Source: Apostichopus japonicus (Eukaryota; Echinodermata; Holothuroidea; Aspidochirotida; Stichopodidae). From it: a stretch of DNA of 64,000 nucleotides. The notes below the pieces were generated by a model. The model ran no database searches. It was given only the letters and a program-made list of their open reading frames with translations, and was not told where the DNA came from. This document shows positions 10,351 to 21,300 of this stretch, piece after piece. Every line of letters starts with the position of its first letter. Positions within the stretch are counted from its first letter, which is position 1. Location: positions 3,360,001 through 3,424,000 of the forward strand of contig NC_092581.1 in assembly GCF_037975245.1 (NCBI RefSeq), written 5' to 3'. Position numbers and translations under genes: made by a program.

Positions 10351-13300
10351 TATTCTAGGTACACAACTACCATTACCGTATACTGTACAGAACTGAATTC
10401 AATATACGTGTCGTTAACTTATAAGGTCCTCCAAAATTAACAAGCATTATCTCAAAATGTACTATAGAAGTTCGTATATGAAAAGGGAAACCTATAAAGG
10501 CCTAGAACCGTACTATTGGCAAAGCAGTGAAGACTATGGTATAGGCCCTTTGGGACAAATATGCCATACTATATACGCGTATTAATTCGAATATATACAC
10601 GTATATATAAGCAGCCAATCAGAAGGCCGATTTATATGGTTGGCAAGTAGAGGTGACACATTTACCTTTGCATCGTTATGTCTTGCAAGAAACACCTGTA
10701 ACGATTCGGACGTAACGCTTGCACGTGCTAGGCACCTGCGTGATAGGCTCCGGTTATGTTGTTTATCTACGCCCTCTTTTACATTATACAGGTTGCCCGC
10801 GCACCACACGATATATGTGCTTTCCGAACGTTTCCTTGTATAACTTACTGCAGGCGTAAGGATTCGTCCCATTTAGTCAGGAGCGGATCTCGGGGTGCGG
10901 GGGTGAACACACCCCCGCCCCCTTTTCAAGAAATGTTAAAGGAAGCTATTAGCGCAGTCGTACGTTGTGACCTAATTAAACATGATAAACCTAATTTATA
11001 GCCTAAATATAGATTAAATAAGCGAGTTAGATATGACACAAAGTGTTACACACGATAGGAAAATGATGGTCGTTGAATTTGGTTTGCTTCTTCGGCTGTT
11101 TCAAGTAATATGGGAAGGACCTCGACAGGTAGGATAGGAGTGTGATCCCATCCTTAGCGAACGTTGCCATGCGCAAGGTACTGAAGGGTGTAAATAGTTC
11201 AATGTGGGGCCCCCATTCCTTTCATGCAGTAACGTTAAATTTAGCTTGGTCGGTTAATGCATGGACCAATAACAAGGCTTCCCGATTAATATATGCATAT
11301 GAAGAGCTATATGCGCATGGACAACAGCGTTGTCGCCAAGGGGAGGGGAGGATGTCGGATGCCCCTGATGCCCCCTCCATATCCAAACCAAAAAGGCAGG
11401 ATGATGCCCAACTCTTTTAACTTCTACTGACTGTTATATATTTACATTTAATTTCAAAATTCTGATGATTTGAAGCTGATATATAAACTCTGGAAATGAT
11501 GAAAACCACAAAGCCTCAGCGGGAGCCCAAACGCCTACATGGCTTGCGCGAGCTTGGCGCAAGCTTTCATTACCCGTATTCTAACCCCCCCCCCCCCAAA
11601 AAAAATATTGCTCTCAGTTTGTTGTGTGCCCCCCCCCCCCCCTTCTTCAAGGAAACGCCACAGATGAACAGAGTTGTAGAAAATATTGTTTGGTCGTCAC
11701 AATGTCGGATATCCAATCTTTTAAATTTAGTTACGGGAACTGAGCCCACGGGGAGGTAAAGAACAGGTCGCCGTTTTGTCCAATATGTGGTGTCACTTGG
11801 TGTTACAAGAAAAAACATTTCCCTCTTTGTTTTTTTGTTGATATTGTCATAGTTAAAATCGTTATGCATAAACTATAAGTTGTATTGCAGTTATATCTTA
11901 CAGTTGCATTTTAAGCTGGACGTCCTCAAATTATTTTGATCCTCTTATTCACCAAAACTTAAGAAAGGTTTGCCAATGACAAATTAAACGCAACATTCAG
12001 AGTGAATAGGATCTCAAACTTTCTGTGTTAATTGGCGTTAAGAAGCGCCAATGGAAGTCGTTCATTTGGTTTAGTGGTAACCAGGGGAACGGAAGGTAAA
12101 AAAATATGTTCAGCTGCAACGCGATTAGTGTGGGACGAAAATACGCTTGAACGAAGAAAGGGGGGGGGGGGGACACGGTCTCACCAAGCGGCGGAATTGG
12201 TTCAAAGGGGTGTTGAAAAGGGTTCAACTTTTTTTTAAGTTGGAAGTGTAATCGTTGGTGACAAATGCCGTACAGTATTATTACAGTTAGAAATGAAATG
12301 TGATGCATACATAAAGGGTTTGAGGGGGGTTGAAGGGGGGGGGGCTGTATGGATGGGGTGGAGAAAGACCACGAGGAGGGGAAATCTAGGTTTCATTATA
12401 GAAGGATACAAATAGGATCAAATTGAAAGCAATTCTAAAGCGAGTGAATAGGATCAATGTTTATAACATTAGAAGGCCTGTACGTCTCGGTTCGTTTGCT
12501 TGTTTGCTTGTTAGTTCGTTTGCTTATTTGTTGGTTTTGTTATCAGCTTATATATAAAAAATATTTTAATTTCCACATGTAGGGTGATCTAAATATGGTT
12601 TGGGTGTTTGTTCGTGAATTCTGCTTAAGTTATTCTCTACCGACAAGATCAATACTATCTAATTAACACTTAGCATAAGCTGAGAGATAATGACAAAACC
12701 AAATTCTTCCCGATTCATACATGAAACACACAGAGTAAAGTTGATTGGTGAGAAAATTTGTATATCGGACATGGTGAACTTCACATCAGTTCCGTATGTG
12801 ACCCGAATCGACACCACCCATGTGGCCAGGGGCGTGACCACGCATACTTCTCAGGCGGCGGCGGGGGGGGGGGGAGCTTAAATCAAGACGGCTCCTCCCC
12901 TCCCCCACAGGTAGACAGAATATTGAAAATAAAGTCCTAGTGTGCAGTACATCAATATACAACATTAACACAGTTGTTTCAAAAGTTCCAAACTATATGC
13001 ACCATCTTGCATCTAAGCGTCCCCCCCCCCCCCCTTTAGTAACAAATGTTCTATATAGTAGATCCTCCCTTGAACGACATTACATCTCCCCCTCCTCCCT
13101 GCACCAGGAGCAAAATTGTGGTTTCACCCTGCATGTTGCTCTTTGAGCTATATTGTATACTCAGGGCCGCGGAATAACCAACGGTATAGGCTAATAAGGC
13201 TACAGTCTTAGGCCCTCACTTGTTTGAGGACCGCAATATTCAGATTCGTATGGCACATGGGATGGAGAATGTTTCTATGTAAAAAATTTTCGTCACTTTG

Positions 13301-13630
13301 TTGCATTTCCAATTGCGCAAAAATACGGTATAAAACATCCTTTTTTTCTAAAAAAAAGGATCTGCAAGATACAGGGAAATTTGGAAAATGTAGGCCTCCT
13401 TTTATTGGGAGGGTTATGTTGAACATTCCTGAAAATATCAAGCCAAAGAGAACCTTAAAATTAATTTCCTCCTTCATTTGGATTATGACATCTGAACGAA
13501 ATACGTATTAGAACCTTTCTTCCCCCTTAGCATTACTCCATACGGTTAATCCGGGCCCGAGTGTTGTTTAAGAAAAGATAGACAGATAGCTCACCTATAT
13601 CTTGGTACCGTTAATGCATCCGACCATAAG
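10351..13630. other. Intergenic DNA with transposon debris and C/G runs
   Basis: Stretches near 10878 (CAGGAGCGGATCTCGGGGTG) and 12827 (CCAGGGGCGTGACCACGC) look like isolated transposon ends. C- or G-runs of about 10-17 bases occur at 11586, 11629, 12161, 12339, 12866 and 13021. No exon with convincing splice sites is seen. Confidence 0.35.
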
Positions 13631-13638
13631 ATTTTCTG

Positions 13639-13974
13639 CAAGGGCGTAGGAACCGGGGGGCTGGGGGGCGCCAGCCCCCCCCCCCAGTGAAAAATATGGA
13701 GGGGCGGAAGTATCGTTCCGCCCCCCGCTCCGCAAGTCAGAAAACCCCTTTTTCATTTCCAAATGAGAAAAAAATCTCATTTGAAGCACCAAATTGCATC
13801 TAAGGCCAGGTGAAAATGCAAAATTCTTTACAAAATGGAGTGGGTGTTGAAGTGTGCTATATTGCACCAAATTGCATCTGAGGCCACCTGGACACCCCCT
13901 CCCCTTAGACCCCTCCCCAGGCCGGCCATCAGTCTTCAGCCCCCTCCACTCAAAAGTGCCTCCCTACGCCACTG
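13639..13974. mobile_element. hAT-like MITE, family A copy 1
   Basis: A 336-bp element starting CAAGGGCGTAGGAA and ending CCTACGCCACTG, flanked by a perfect 8-bp target-site duplication ATTTTCTG (13631-13638 and 13975-13982). It contains an internal direct repeat CACCAAATTGCATCT(A/G)AGGCC, two copies about 75 bp apart. It is nearly identical over its length to the reverse complement of 20937-21300. Near-identity and an intact target duplication suggest recent mobility. No ORF for transposase. Confidence 0.92.
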
Positions 13975-16016
13975 ATTTTCTGAGTGACATGTAGTCATTT
14001 TGACCAATTTATCACGTTTTGACAATCATATCGTAGGCTCCTAAGTTATAGGTTTTATAACGTACAAAGTGATAGCAAAAAAATGGTTGGTCGCCTCATA
14101 AGCCACGTGACTAGAGTTGGTAAAAATATTTGCCAACTTTTTACAGTGCATTCGATGACCCTTCTATATGTTACACCGATTGAAATCATTGTTTGTGCTC
14201 TACATGGCCCCAAGTGGTGAGCCCAAAAGCGGGTCCATGTAAATTGGGCGAAAAGCACACCCGGCTTCGTTTTAAAGGTTTAGTCAGTATAGGCCCCAAA
14301 TTTTAGCACGCTTTAATTGCTAGAAGTTTTCAAAAAGTACTTTCCTGGAGGTCTTTACTCTCCAAATTGTTCTCAGACATGTTTAAGGAACACGTACAAG
14401 ATGAATGAATGATGTCCCAGTGAGGAACATTTCCTCAAAGGTTGTAATAAAAACTGTTTAAGAATTTTGACCAAAGGTGACCATTTTTGAATATCTAGCA
14501 TATTCGGTAATTCGGGGCCAATACAGCATACCTTTAAGGTCCTGTTTGCCCAGAGTACTTGAAATATATGTAACCTACTTAGTAATAAATGTAATCACTT
14601 ATATTTACTTGTTCCACTGAGGTGCACGAGGCCCTGGTATATATGACTGGGCCGGAGTACAATATCATTGGCTGTATGTACGTCGTGCTTTGAAAATTAC
14701 GTCTATTGTTCTGGTCACAAACTTAAGGACCGAAGCCTAGGCGTTCTAGGCTCCGTCATTCACTGTTATACAATTAGGTAGACCCCAACATGGCGACTCT
14801 CTGCCCCAACTAAAAGATACTTGAGGATGGTTCAGCCTGCTCCGACCCTTCCCGTGCCTATAGGTAGGGTAGCAATGAACAACTGAAAGCTTAGCCTCCT
14901 TAAAAGTTTAACCGGGCGGCATTTTTACATTTTCTATTACTGGATTTGGGTCACTATACCGATTCATTTGACTAATGGCTCCTATTTTGCCCAACTTTTT
15001 AACGGCTATTAAAAATACAGAGGATCACATTTGGCCTACGTTAAAACCGGCTCCTTTAACGATGATCATTCCCATTCGTGAGTGTTGATTGGGGGAGAGG
15101 GAGGGGACAGAGGGGACAGGGAGGGGAAGAGTGAGATAGTATGTACACACACCCCTCCCCTCCCCCTCCCTCCTCCCCCCCCCGTGCACTTGTCTGGCTA
15201 TGGGCCTGGAGGAAAAAGACCAAAGTCCACTGAAGTTTTCAAGTAATTTTTTTCTAGCATAATCCAATCATTTTTTTGCTTTATTTTGAGAAGGGAAAAA
15301 TAACTAGGTAACCTATAATCGACATGAAAGCATAGCAGGTTGCCTTTGTCAACCAAGTGCCAATCAATAATTGGGATAAAATTTCATTGTTCAGCAAACT
15401 GAAACCAGAGTGACCACCAAAACAAAACATTTCTACCACAGATCCGGAAACAAAGAGCGTAAAACACAGTTTCCTACGTTAATCTCGCGGGGGAAATCCC
15501 CAAGTACTTCAAACAACCGTTCCCTACCAATATATCATAAATTCATCATTATCACCGACCCTCACCATGTGAAAATCAGTTCATTAATAAAAAACAAATT
15601 CCGCGCCAGGCGGAACAATACTTTTTTCTACATTATTACTCCTGATTCTTGCCCAGCGCTTTTCTCTCTCTCTCTGCCCCACGGCTCTCTATTTAGTATG
15701 TGCCTCGCATTAAAATGAGCCGCTATGAAATGCATGCACGTAGGCTACTAACAAGCGCCACACAAATCACACTTACTGCCTAGGCGACAGTGCTTTTCGA
15801 CTAAAGGATTTCATTGGATTTTTTTTTCTTTCCTTCCCTAACACACTCTAGCTGCAATTGCCTCTCTGTGTGTGAGTGTGTACAGCGAATGTACATTATA
15901 AATTTGCAAAGCCATAGAAGAAAACAACCTTCCTGGCCTTACAGATTATTCATCTGTGAAACGTGCCTCACAGCGGCTCGAGTGCAAACAAAGGCCAGAT
16001 AGAAATGCGGCCTTGC

Positions 16017-16024
16017 TGACGTCA
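16017..16024 (+). promoter_or_regulatory. CRE-like palindrome TGACGTCA upstream of ARID1
   Basis: A perfect CREB/ATF consensus about 760 bases before the ARID1 start codon. The same octamer also occurs elsewhere in the window (for example near 5723 and 57651), so significance is doubtful. Confidence 0.2.
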
Positions 16025-16657
16025 GACTTCAATTACTCTGTGGAAATGAAAAAATTGAGGGCAGTATCGTTACTCCCTAACGTGACAAAATTATATTTCT
16101 TATGATTTTGATCTGCGCTAAATATGATAACACCTTGAATGTTGTCAAAACTTTCCCACTCAAACCCCTGATCGTTTTCTATGTGAAAAAATACAAGGAA
16201 TGGGTAGTAAAAATCGTAATTTTGCCTTAATGTTAGCGCGGTAAATGTGTATGTATGGTTGATAGAACAGCTAATCGAAAGCAGGATGAAAAGAATGCCT
16301 GGGACACTCCACCGCCATGGCATGTAATGTCCTACCGAGGCAGGAGGAATTAGTTCTCAAATAATCAGAGAATAGACTGTTCCTGTCAGTCCATTATCAC
16401 CCGCGTGACTTGAGCAAGTTTTGAAACTTTTTAATTGTGCCATTTTGGGGAAGAAAAGAAGTATATGTAGAGGAATATTTTTAGTAGATTCTAAGAGCGT
16501 ATTAATTTCTGTCTGAGCGAAAATACCTCGTTGAAAATGCCAGATAGTATGTAATGTACGTTTCATGCATATACGCCATAAGCCGAGCATAATGGCCTGT
16601 ACTTCCCGATGGCTCTGTCTTTAGTTTCACAGTGTTATTTTCTAAATAACACTTTTA

Positions 16658-16669
16658 CACACGTGTGTC
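16658..16669. promoter_or_regulatory. E-box palindrome ACACACGTGTGT close to ARID1 start
   Basis: A 12-bp perfect palindrome centred on the E-box CACGTG, 118 bases before the start codon, followed at once by an inverted CCAAT (ATTGG, 16671). It could be a proximal promoter or 5' UTR element. Motif evidence only. Confidence 0.25.
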
Positions 16670-16786
16670 ATTGGAAACAACGTTAAGTTTGGAAAGTACT
16701 TGTCCAACCTGGAGTACCGTCGAAGAGAGTGAAATTTCTTCGCGAGAAGAGAGAGGAGGAATTTTTTGGACCTGGTCTTTCGAGCA

Positions 16787-17698
16787 ATGGCAACAACTGA
16801 AGTGGGAAATGTTGATAATGATAACACATCCCGTCCTACTCCAAGTTCAGGTTCTAATGGACTCGACGTGCTACCAAATAACCCATCGTTTACAGGAAGT
16901 GGACCCAACGTAAATAATTTCAAAAGAGAGAAGGAGTTTCCTTACAATGGAAGTGCCGAAAATATGAATAATAGTATGGATCCAACTGGAAACTCGTCAG
17001 CAACAAAGCATAGGCCTAACGTTAGACCTAGCAATGTGCTCAATTCAACTTCACCTAACAACGGCCCAGTGCCTGGTGGAACAATGAATCCTCAACCAAC
17101 CGGTCCTCCCGCGCCGAATGTAGACCCATTTTCGGACGGAGTAAATCTTCCTCCGGATGCTATAATGAACAAAGGAGGAATGGGGTATGGTATGGGGCCA
17201 GGAGCAGGGGGAGATGCTTTTGGTAATGTAGGTGGGTATAACTATAGTCGTAATCCGAACTTCACCGGCATGTCTAATCAATTGCCTCCTGGTAATGAAA
17301 TGTATCAAGGACCAGGAGCACCATCAAATCCAATGCCAAACAGTTCCTATAGTCAATATGATCCAATGAATTCTGTTCGAAACTTTAGTACGTCGACGCC
17401 GGTGTCGAGGGGGTACGTGCCGCAGTATGGACCGAGTAGTATGCCGCAGCCACGTGCCTCCACCAGTCAGAGGGCTCCTGGAACTGATAGAATATCTAGC
17501 TCAGCACCGACGCTTTCACAACTTCTTCAAGGACAGAAGCCTCCATATTTCCCAAATAACTTTTCGCAACAAAATGATGTCTCTGGAAGAGGGGGCCCAG
17601 ATGCGAGCAGCTTGCCGAATCAATATTGGGGTGGACCCTCTAGGAGCAATCCCTCAATGGTGAACCAGATGCCAGTTAGTTATCCTAACAGAAGTCAG
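16787..17698 (+). CDS. ARID1: ARID1 (BAF250/Osa) exon 1, N-terminal low-complexity region
   Basis: ARID1 is the ARID-bearing core subunit of canonical BAF SWI/SNF chromatin remodellers. It acts in the nucleus and helps assemble and target the complex. The start is ATG 16787 (G at -3, G at +4); the frame extends upstream only through non-ATG codons. The exon runs 304 codons to donor AGTCAG|GTAAGG. The protein is disordered and rich in Pro, Asn, Gly, Ser and Met, with many NPxF, PNxxP and MGPGAGG-like phrases. The large G/P/S/N-rich first exon is like vertebrate ARID1A/1B exon 1, though without their polyalanine and polyglycine tracts. Identification rests on downstream exons; this exon alone has no family signature. 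The phase 0 exit matches exon 2. Confidence 0.85.
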
Positions 17699-19312
17699 GT
17701 AAGGCATATTAAGTTAAGACTAAGAGCTCAATTTTCATTATCGCTTGTTCACTCCTTTTGGGAATGCTTATTAAATGCTATGCTAGGTACTTTTATGAGC
17801 TTACATACTAACACCTATCGCCTAGGCCTATAGTCATGTTCAACGTTCATTGTTTACTATTCTTCCTTTTCCATAATGCTAGGCTATCTTGTACATTTCA
17901 TTTGCTTAATATTCTGTCTTCATTCAGCAGCAAGGTTTCTTGTGACAATCTTGTGTCCTTATGCGCACAAACAGTTCTCTCCAAGAGCTACGTAGTGCTA
18001 CTGTTGTAGTGGTATGGCTTGTTGATGTTTCAGTACAGGGTTAGTTAAACCATCTGGCCATTAAGGTGCATCTTCAGCATGTCGTTTCTATAGTGACTTG
18101 TGCCCAGCATGTCGTTGAAATTTCTCTCCAATGTTTATTGTTTCTGCATTGACATGACGAAGGTGGTGCATTGTCCATGTTCCTACCAAGCTCTTTCGTC
18201 GGACACTGTGCAGTGAAGACAAATGTAACCACTTAATCGTTATTGGAAAATAAAGCATACATATATTTGTTATCGGTTTCTGTGTCATCTTTATTCTGTT
18301 ACAATTTTCATGGAGCAAGTGCCAACTATCATTTAATTTAACTCACCCATCCCCACCCCCTTCCCCTCCAACACACACACAAGCACCCTCATCCCATATA
18401 CAGAATGCTTAGTAGTGGTTGAGTGAAAACTTTGCAGTATTTCAAAACAATGTAGCAACCTTTTTTTGAACTTAATCGGATTGAACTAATGAGAAGAGGG
18501 TTGTTCAGTTTCAAGTTTATTGACTTTTACAATCCTACTCGCATTGTTTACAAAAACAATTAACTAGGATGTAGATCTAGTACTTGCATTTGTTATGTTG
18601 AGCTACTAAGGTTGGTGGTTTCTTTCATTCATTCTCAAAGACCAGGGTTTCAGTGGAAAAGCTTACCAAGATTATGCGCTAGGACTGTTTTCCCAAAAGA
18701 TTGCTATTCTTAATCTTCCAATTACGAATTTACGACCTCTCTACGATCTACTCATTGCAAAAGTTATGGTCAGAGAATGCTTTTCCCACAGTTGAGTTTA
18801 TGTTGTCTAAACACTTCCAAGATAAAAACCGAACTGTTATAGTACAAATTTTCCATAAACTTGTGCGTTTGAGATTAAAATATCCGCACTGTTCCTTAGC
18901 TATGGAAAGCAAACGCAGCGGGTAGCTTTTCTCACAAATTAATTTTCTAAAAATATGTGTCCAGATGGCAGGGGCCCAGTGGCCAACCGAGACTGGGGAT
19001 TTTCTGTAATGTTAAGGTGTTTGTCTGTGAAACATTTGTAAAGGAATCTAAATGTGTTTCGACATTGAAATAAAACAAAAACTGTTGGCAAACTGCTTAT
19101 CCACTGAAGAGCCTGTGTAAGAGAATGTGTTCAAGTGAGTGAGCTTGATGTAATAAAATTCAAAAATAAAAACTTTCTAAATATATGCAGTCTAAAATAA
19201 GAAGGTCCATAGTCAGGCAAGCTTATATGATAGAGATCGTTGTGAGGAACGACTCCCTCAAACAGAGCTAAGTTTATATCTTATTTTGCCTGGAGATATC
19301 ATAGTCTAGAAT

Positions 19313-19705
19313 CAGTGGCGGAGCTAGGTGTATTGGTCAGGGTGGGCGAGAATGGTCTGTAGGGGCGCTTTCGACACTATCTAAGCGGAGCGCCACCACT
19401 GGTTGGCGCGGAGCGTACAGACATTTTTTGAGTAAAGTTACTCCCTAGATCGCCGGAAATGACCCTTTCCGGGCCTTGCTAATTTGCAGATAAACGAAGA
19501 ATAAATAGGTGTCATCGCCATTTTGTCAGAAAATTACACCAACAAAATGTGACAAATGTCAATAGGTATTTGAGAGCGCAATAAAAAAGTCAATAATCGC
19601 GAATAAGTAAAAAGTGGTAAAAAGCTGAATAGGGCGCCAGCAGTCCATTTGAGTCCGTCAGGGGGGGCATCCACCCCCTCTGACTGTATGGACGCTCTGC
19701 CACTG
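19313..19705. mobile_element. hAT-like MITE, family C
   Basis: A 393-bp element. It starts CAGTGGCGGAGC and ends GCTCTGCCACTG, giving terminal inverted repeats that match at 11 of 12 positions. A perfect 8-bp target-site duplication TCTAGAAT flanks it (19305-19312 and 19706-19713). The internal sequence differs from families A and B, with only the short terminal motif shared. It contains no long ORF, so it is non-autonomous. Confidence 0.9.
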
Positions 19706-20174
19706 TCTAGAATGAGTCGTGCCAGGAGCTGTGTCATTTTGTACATCTGTGATGTCATATTGCTACCGCTATGATCTGAAACCTTTTTACTTTCTCTTTG
19801 TTTGCTCCTTTCATATTTTCCACTGATTAATGGTAACAGTGTTGACAGTGAAAAACCCTTGTCATCATTAGGTCATGTTAAAGAACTTCAATATTTAACA
19901 TTCAGCATTTAAAGCAAATAAACGAAAGAAAAAGATAACGGAAAATATAGCACATTACCGCTCGATGTCATATTTAGACTTGATCGAGTCCTCTTCGATT
20001 TTGTGTAGCGATTAACATTAGATCTGTGATATCTTCAAAGTGGATTAAAGCTTTTCTGAACTGTTTGAATTTAGTTGTTGATGACATTTATAATGATGGT
20101 AGGGTTTACTCCTTCTACACTCTCCTTCGTTTGTGGTATACGGGTCAAAGGTTAATTACGAGGCTGTGTAATTT

Positions 20175-20318
20175 CAGTCTGTTCCAGAGCCAGGCAGGAT
20201 TAGAATCCCATTATTTACCGAGTTCGGTCCAGTTACTTACTTGTCCCCTTCACTAAATGCTTTCAAAAAACAATTCTTAATGTCTACCAAAACCAAAAAG
20301 TTAGGCACTGGACCCTGA
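20175..20318 (+). pseudogene. Degraded LINE-type reverse transcriptase C-terminal scrap
   Basis: Translating across frames gives RARQD-stop-NP, then YLPSSVQ, then SPSLNAFKKQF, in that order. This resembles the usual end of non-LTR reverse transcriptases (a W-N-x-L-P-x-x-V-R patch, then S-L-x-x-F-K-x-x-L), with TAG in place of the expected Trp codon and one frameshift between the last two pieces. The similarity is by eye and short; the upstream catalytic domain is absent. Confidence 0.33.
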
Positions 20319-20936
20319 TGACCCCTCTACTGTGTACCGTACCTCCAGATCACAGCCAAGTTGAAAATGTACATTTAGGTGGACTAAAGGTTAATGTGTG
20401 TTAGTCAGTGCAGCCTGCCATTCCGCAGGATAAATAAACTATCAAATGGTTTTAAAGGTGGCACATTTAACTTTGTTGCTATTTCCAAATAGTTCCATAC
20501 ATGTGATAATCAAACTATCTAATGTATGAAGGCATTACGACGGGGGATTACCCGACGCTTTTTCTCAAACCAACATTTGAAGTGGTCCGTCAATGTCGAC
20601 GAACTGCTACCGTGGTTGCTCGATTTGGTTTCTGCAAATTTTTGAAACCACTTTACCGTTACCACAAACAAGTTTCAATGGTTAACTGCAAGAATCAGAA
20701 CCCTGGTAAATACAATAAGTAACGCAGTATTCATTTCGGTGATCTGTGCATCGTAAATTGGGTGTGTTTATCTCAAAAGCGCTTCCTAGAAACACTAGGT
20801 TTGGTTGATGAAAATTGTCAGCTGGTACTTAGTAAAGCAAGTGGGTCACTCACTTCTTAGCCAACAAGCCAGAACCAAAGTAACAGGAGAAAAGTCAGGC
20901 ATTTTTTTGATTGGGACTAGAGAAAGCATGTAACAC

Positions 20937-21300
20937 CAGTGGCGTAGGAAGGTACTTTTGAGTGGGGGGGCTGAAGACTGATGGCCGGCCTGGGGGAGGG
21001 GTCTAAGGGGAGGGGGTGTCCCCTCCCCTTTGGAATTTTTTGCATTTCCAGGTAGCCTCAGATGCAATTTGGTGCAATATAGCACACTTCAACACCCACT
21101 CCATTTGTAAACTTAATTTTGTATTTTCACCAGGCCTTAGATGCAATTTGGTGCTCCAAATGAGATTTTTTTTCTCATTTGGAAATGAAAAAGGGGTTTT
21201 CTGACTTGCGAAGCGGGGGGGCGGAATGATACTTCCGCCCCTCCACATTTTTCACTGGGGGGGCTGGCGCCCCCCAGCCCCCCCGGTTCCTACGCCCTTG
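20937..21300. mobile_element. hAT-like MITE, family A copy 2 (inverted relative to copy 1)
   Basis: A 364-bp element with ends CAGTGGCGTAGGAA and TTCCTACGCCCTTG, flanked by a perfect 8-bp target-site duplication TGTAACAC (20929-20936 and 21301-21308). It aligns along its whole length to the reverse complement of 13639-13974, including both copies of the internal CACCAAATTGCATCT repeat. It lies within ARID1 intron 1. The length difference comes mostly from G/C homopolymer tracts and small indels. Confidence 0.93.

Larger units (their letters stand above)
13983..16786. other. Intergenic DNA and upstream region of ARID1
   Basis: Mostly AT-rich single-copy-looking DNA. A purine/pyrimidine-rich patch lies at 15088-15182. 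The 5' UTR and promoter of ARID1 must lie in the distal part or farther upstream, but no transcription start can be fixed. No supported coding exon. Confidence 0.4.

Noticed and set aside
16766-16786. Upstream TTG-initiated extension of ARID1
   Set aside because: ATG 16787 has a strong context; non-ATG initiation is not needed.
17699-17833. Read-through of ARID1 exon 1 into intron 1
   Set aside because: A strong GTAAGG donor and a downstream exon in matching phase; the extra 45 codons have intron-like composition.
13639-21300. CRISPR-like array from repeated short motifs
   Set aside because: Repeats are dispersed MITEs with target duplications in a eukaryotic genome; no regular repeat-spacer pattern.
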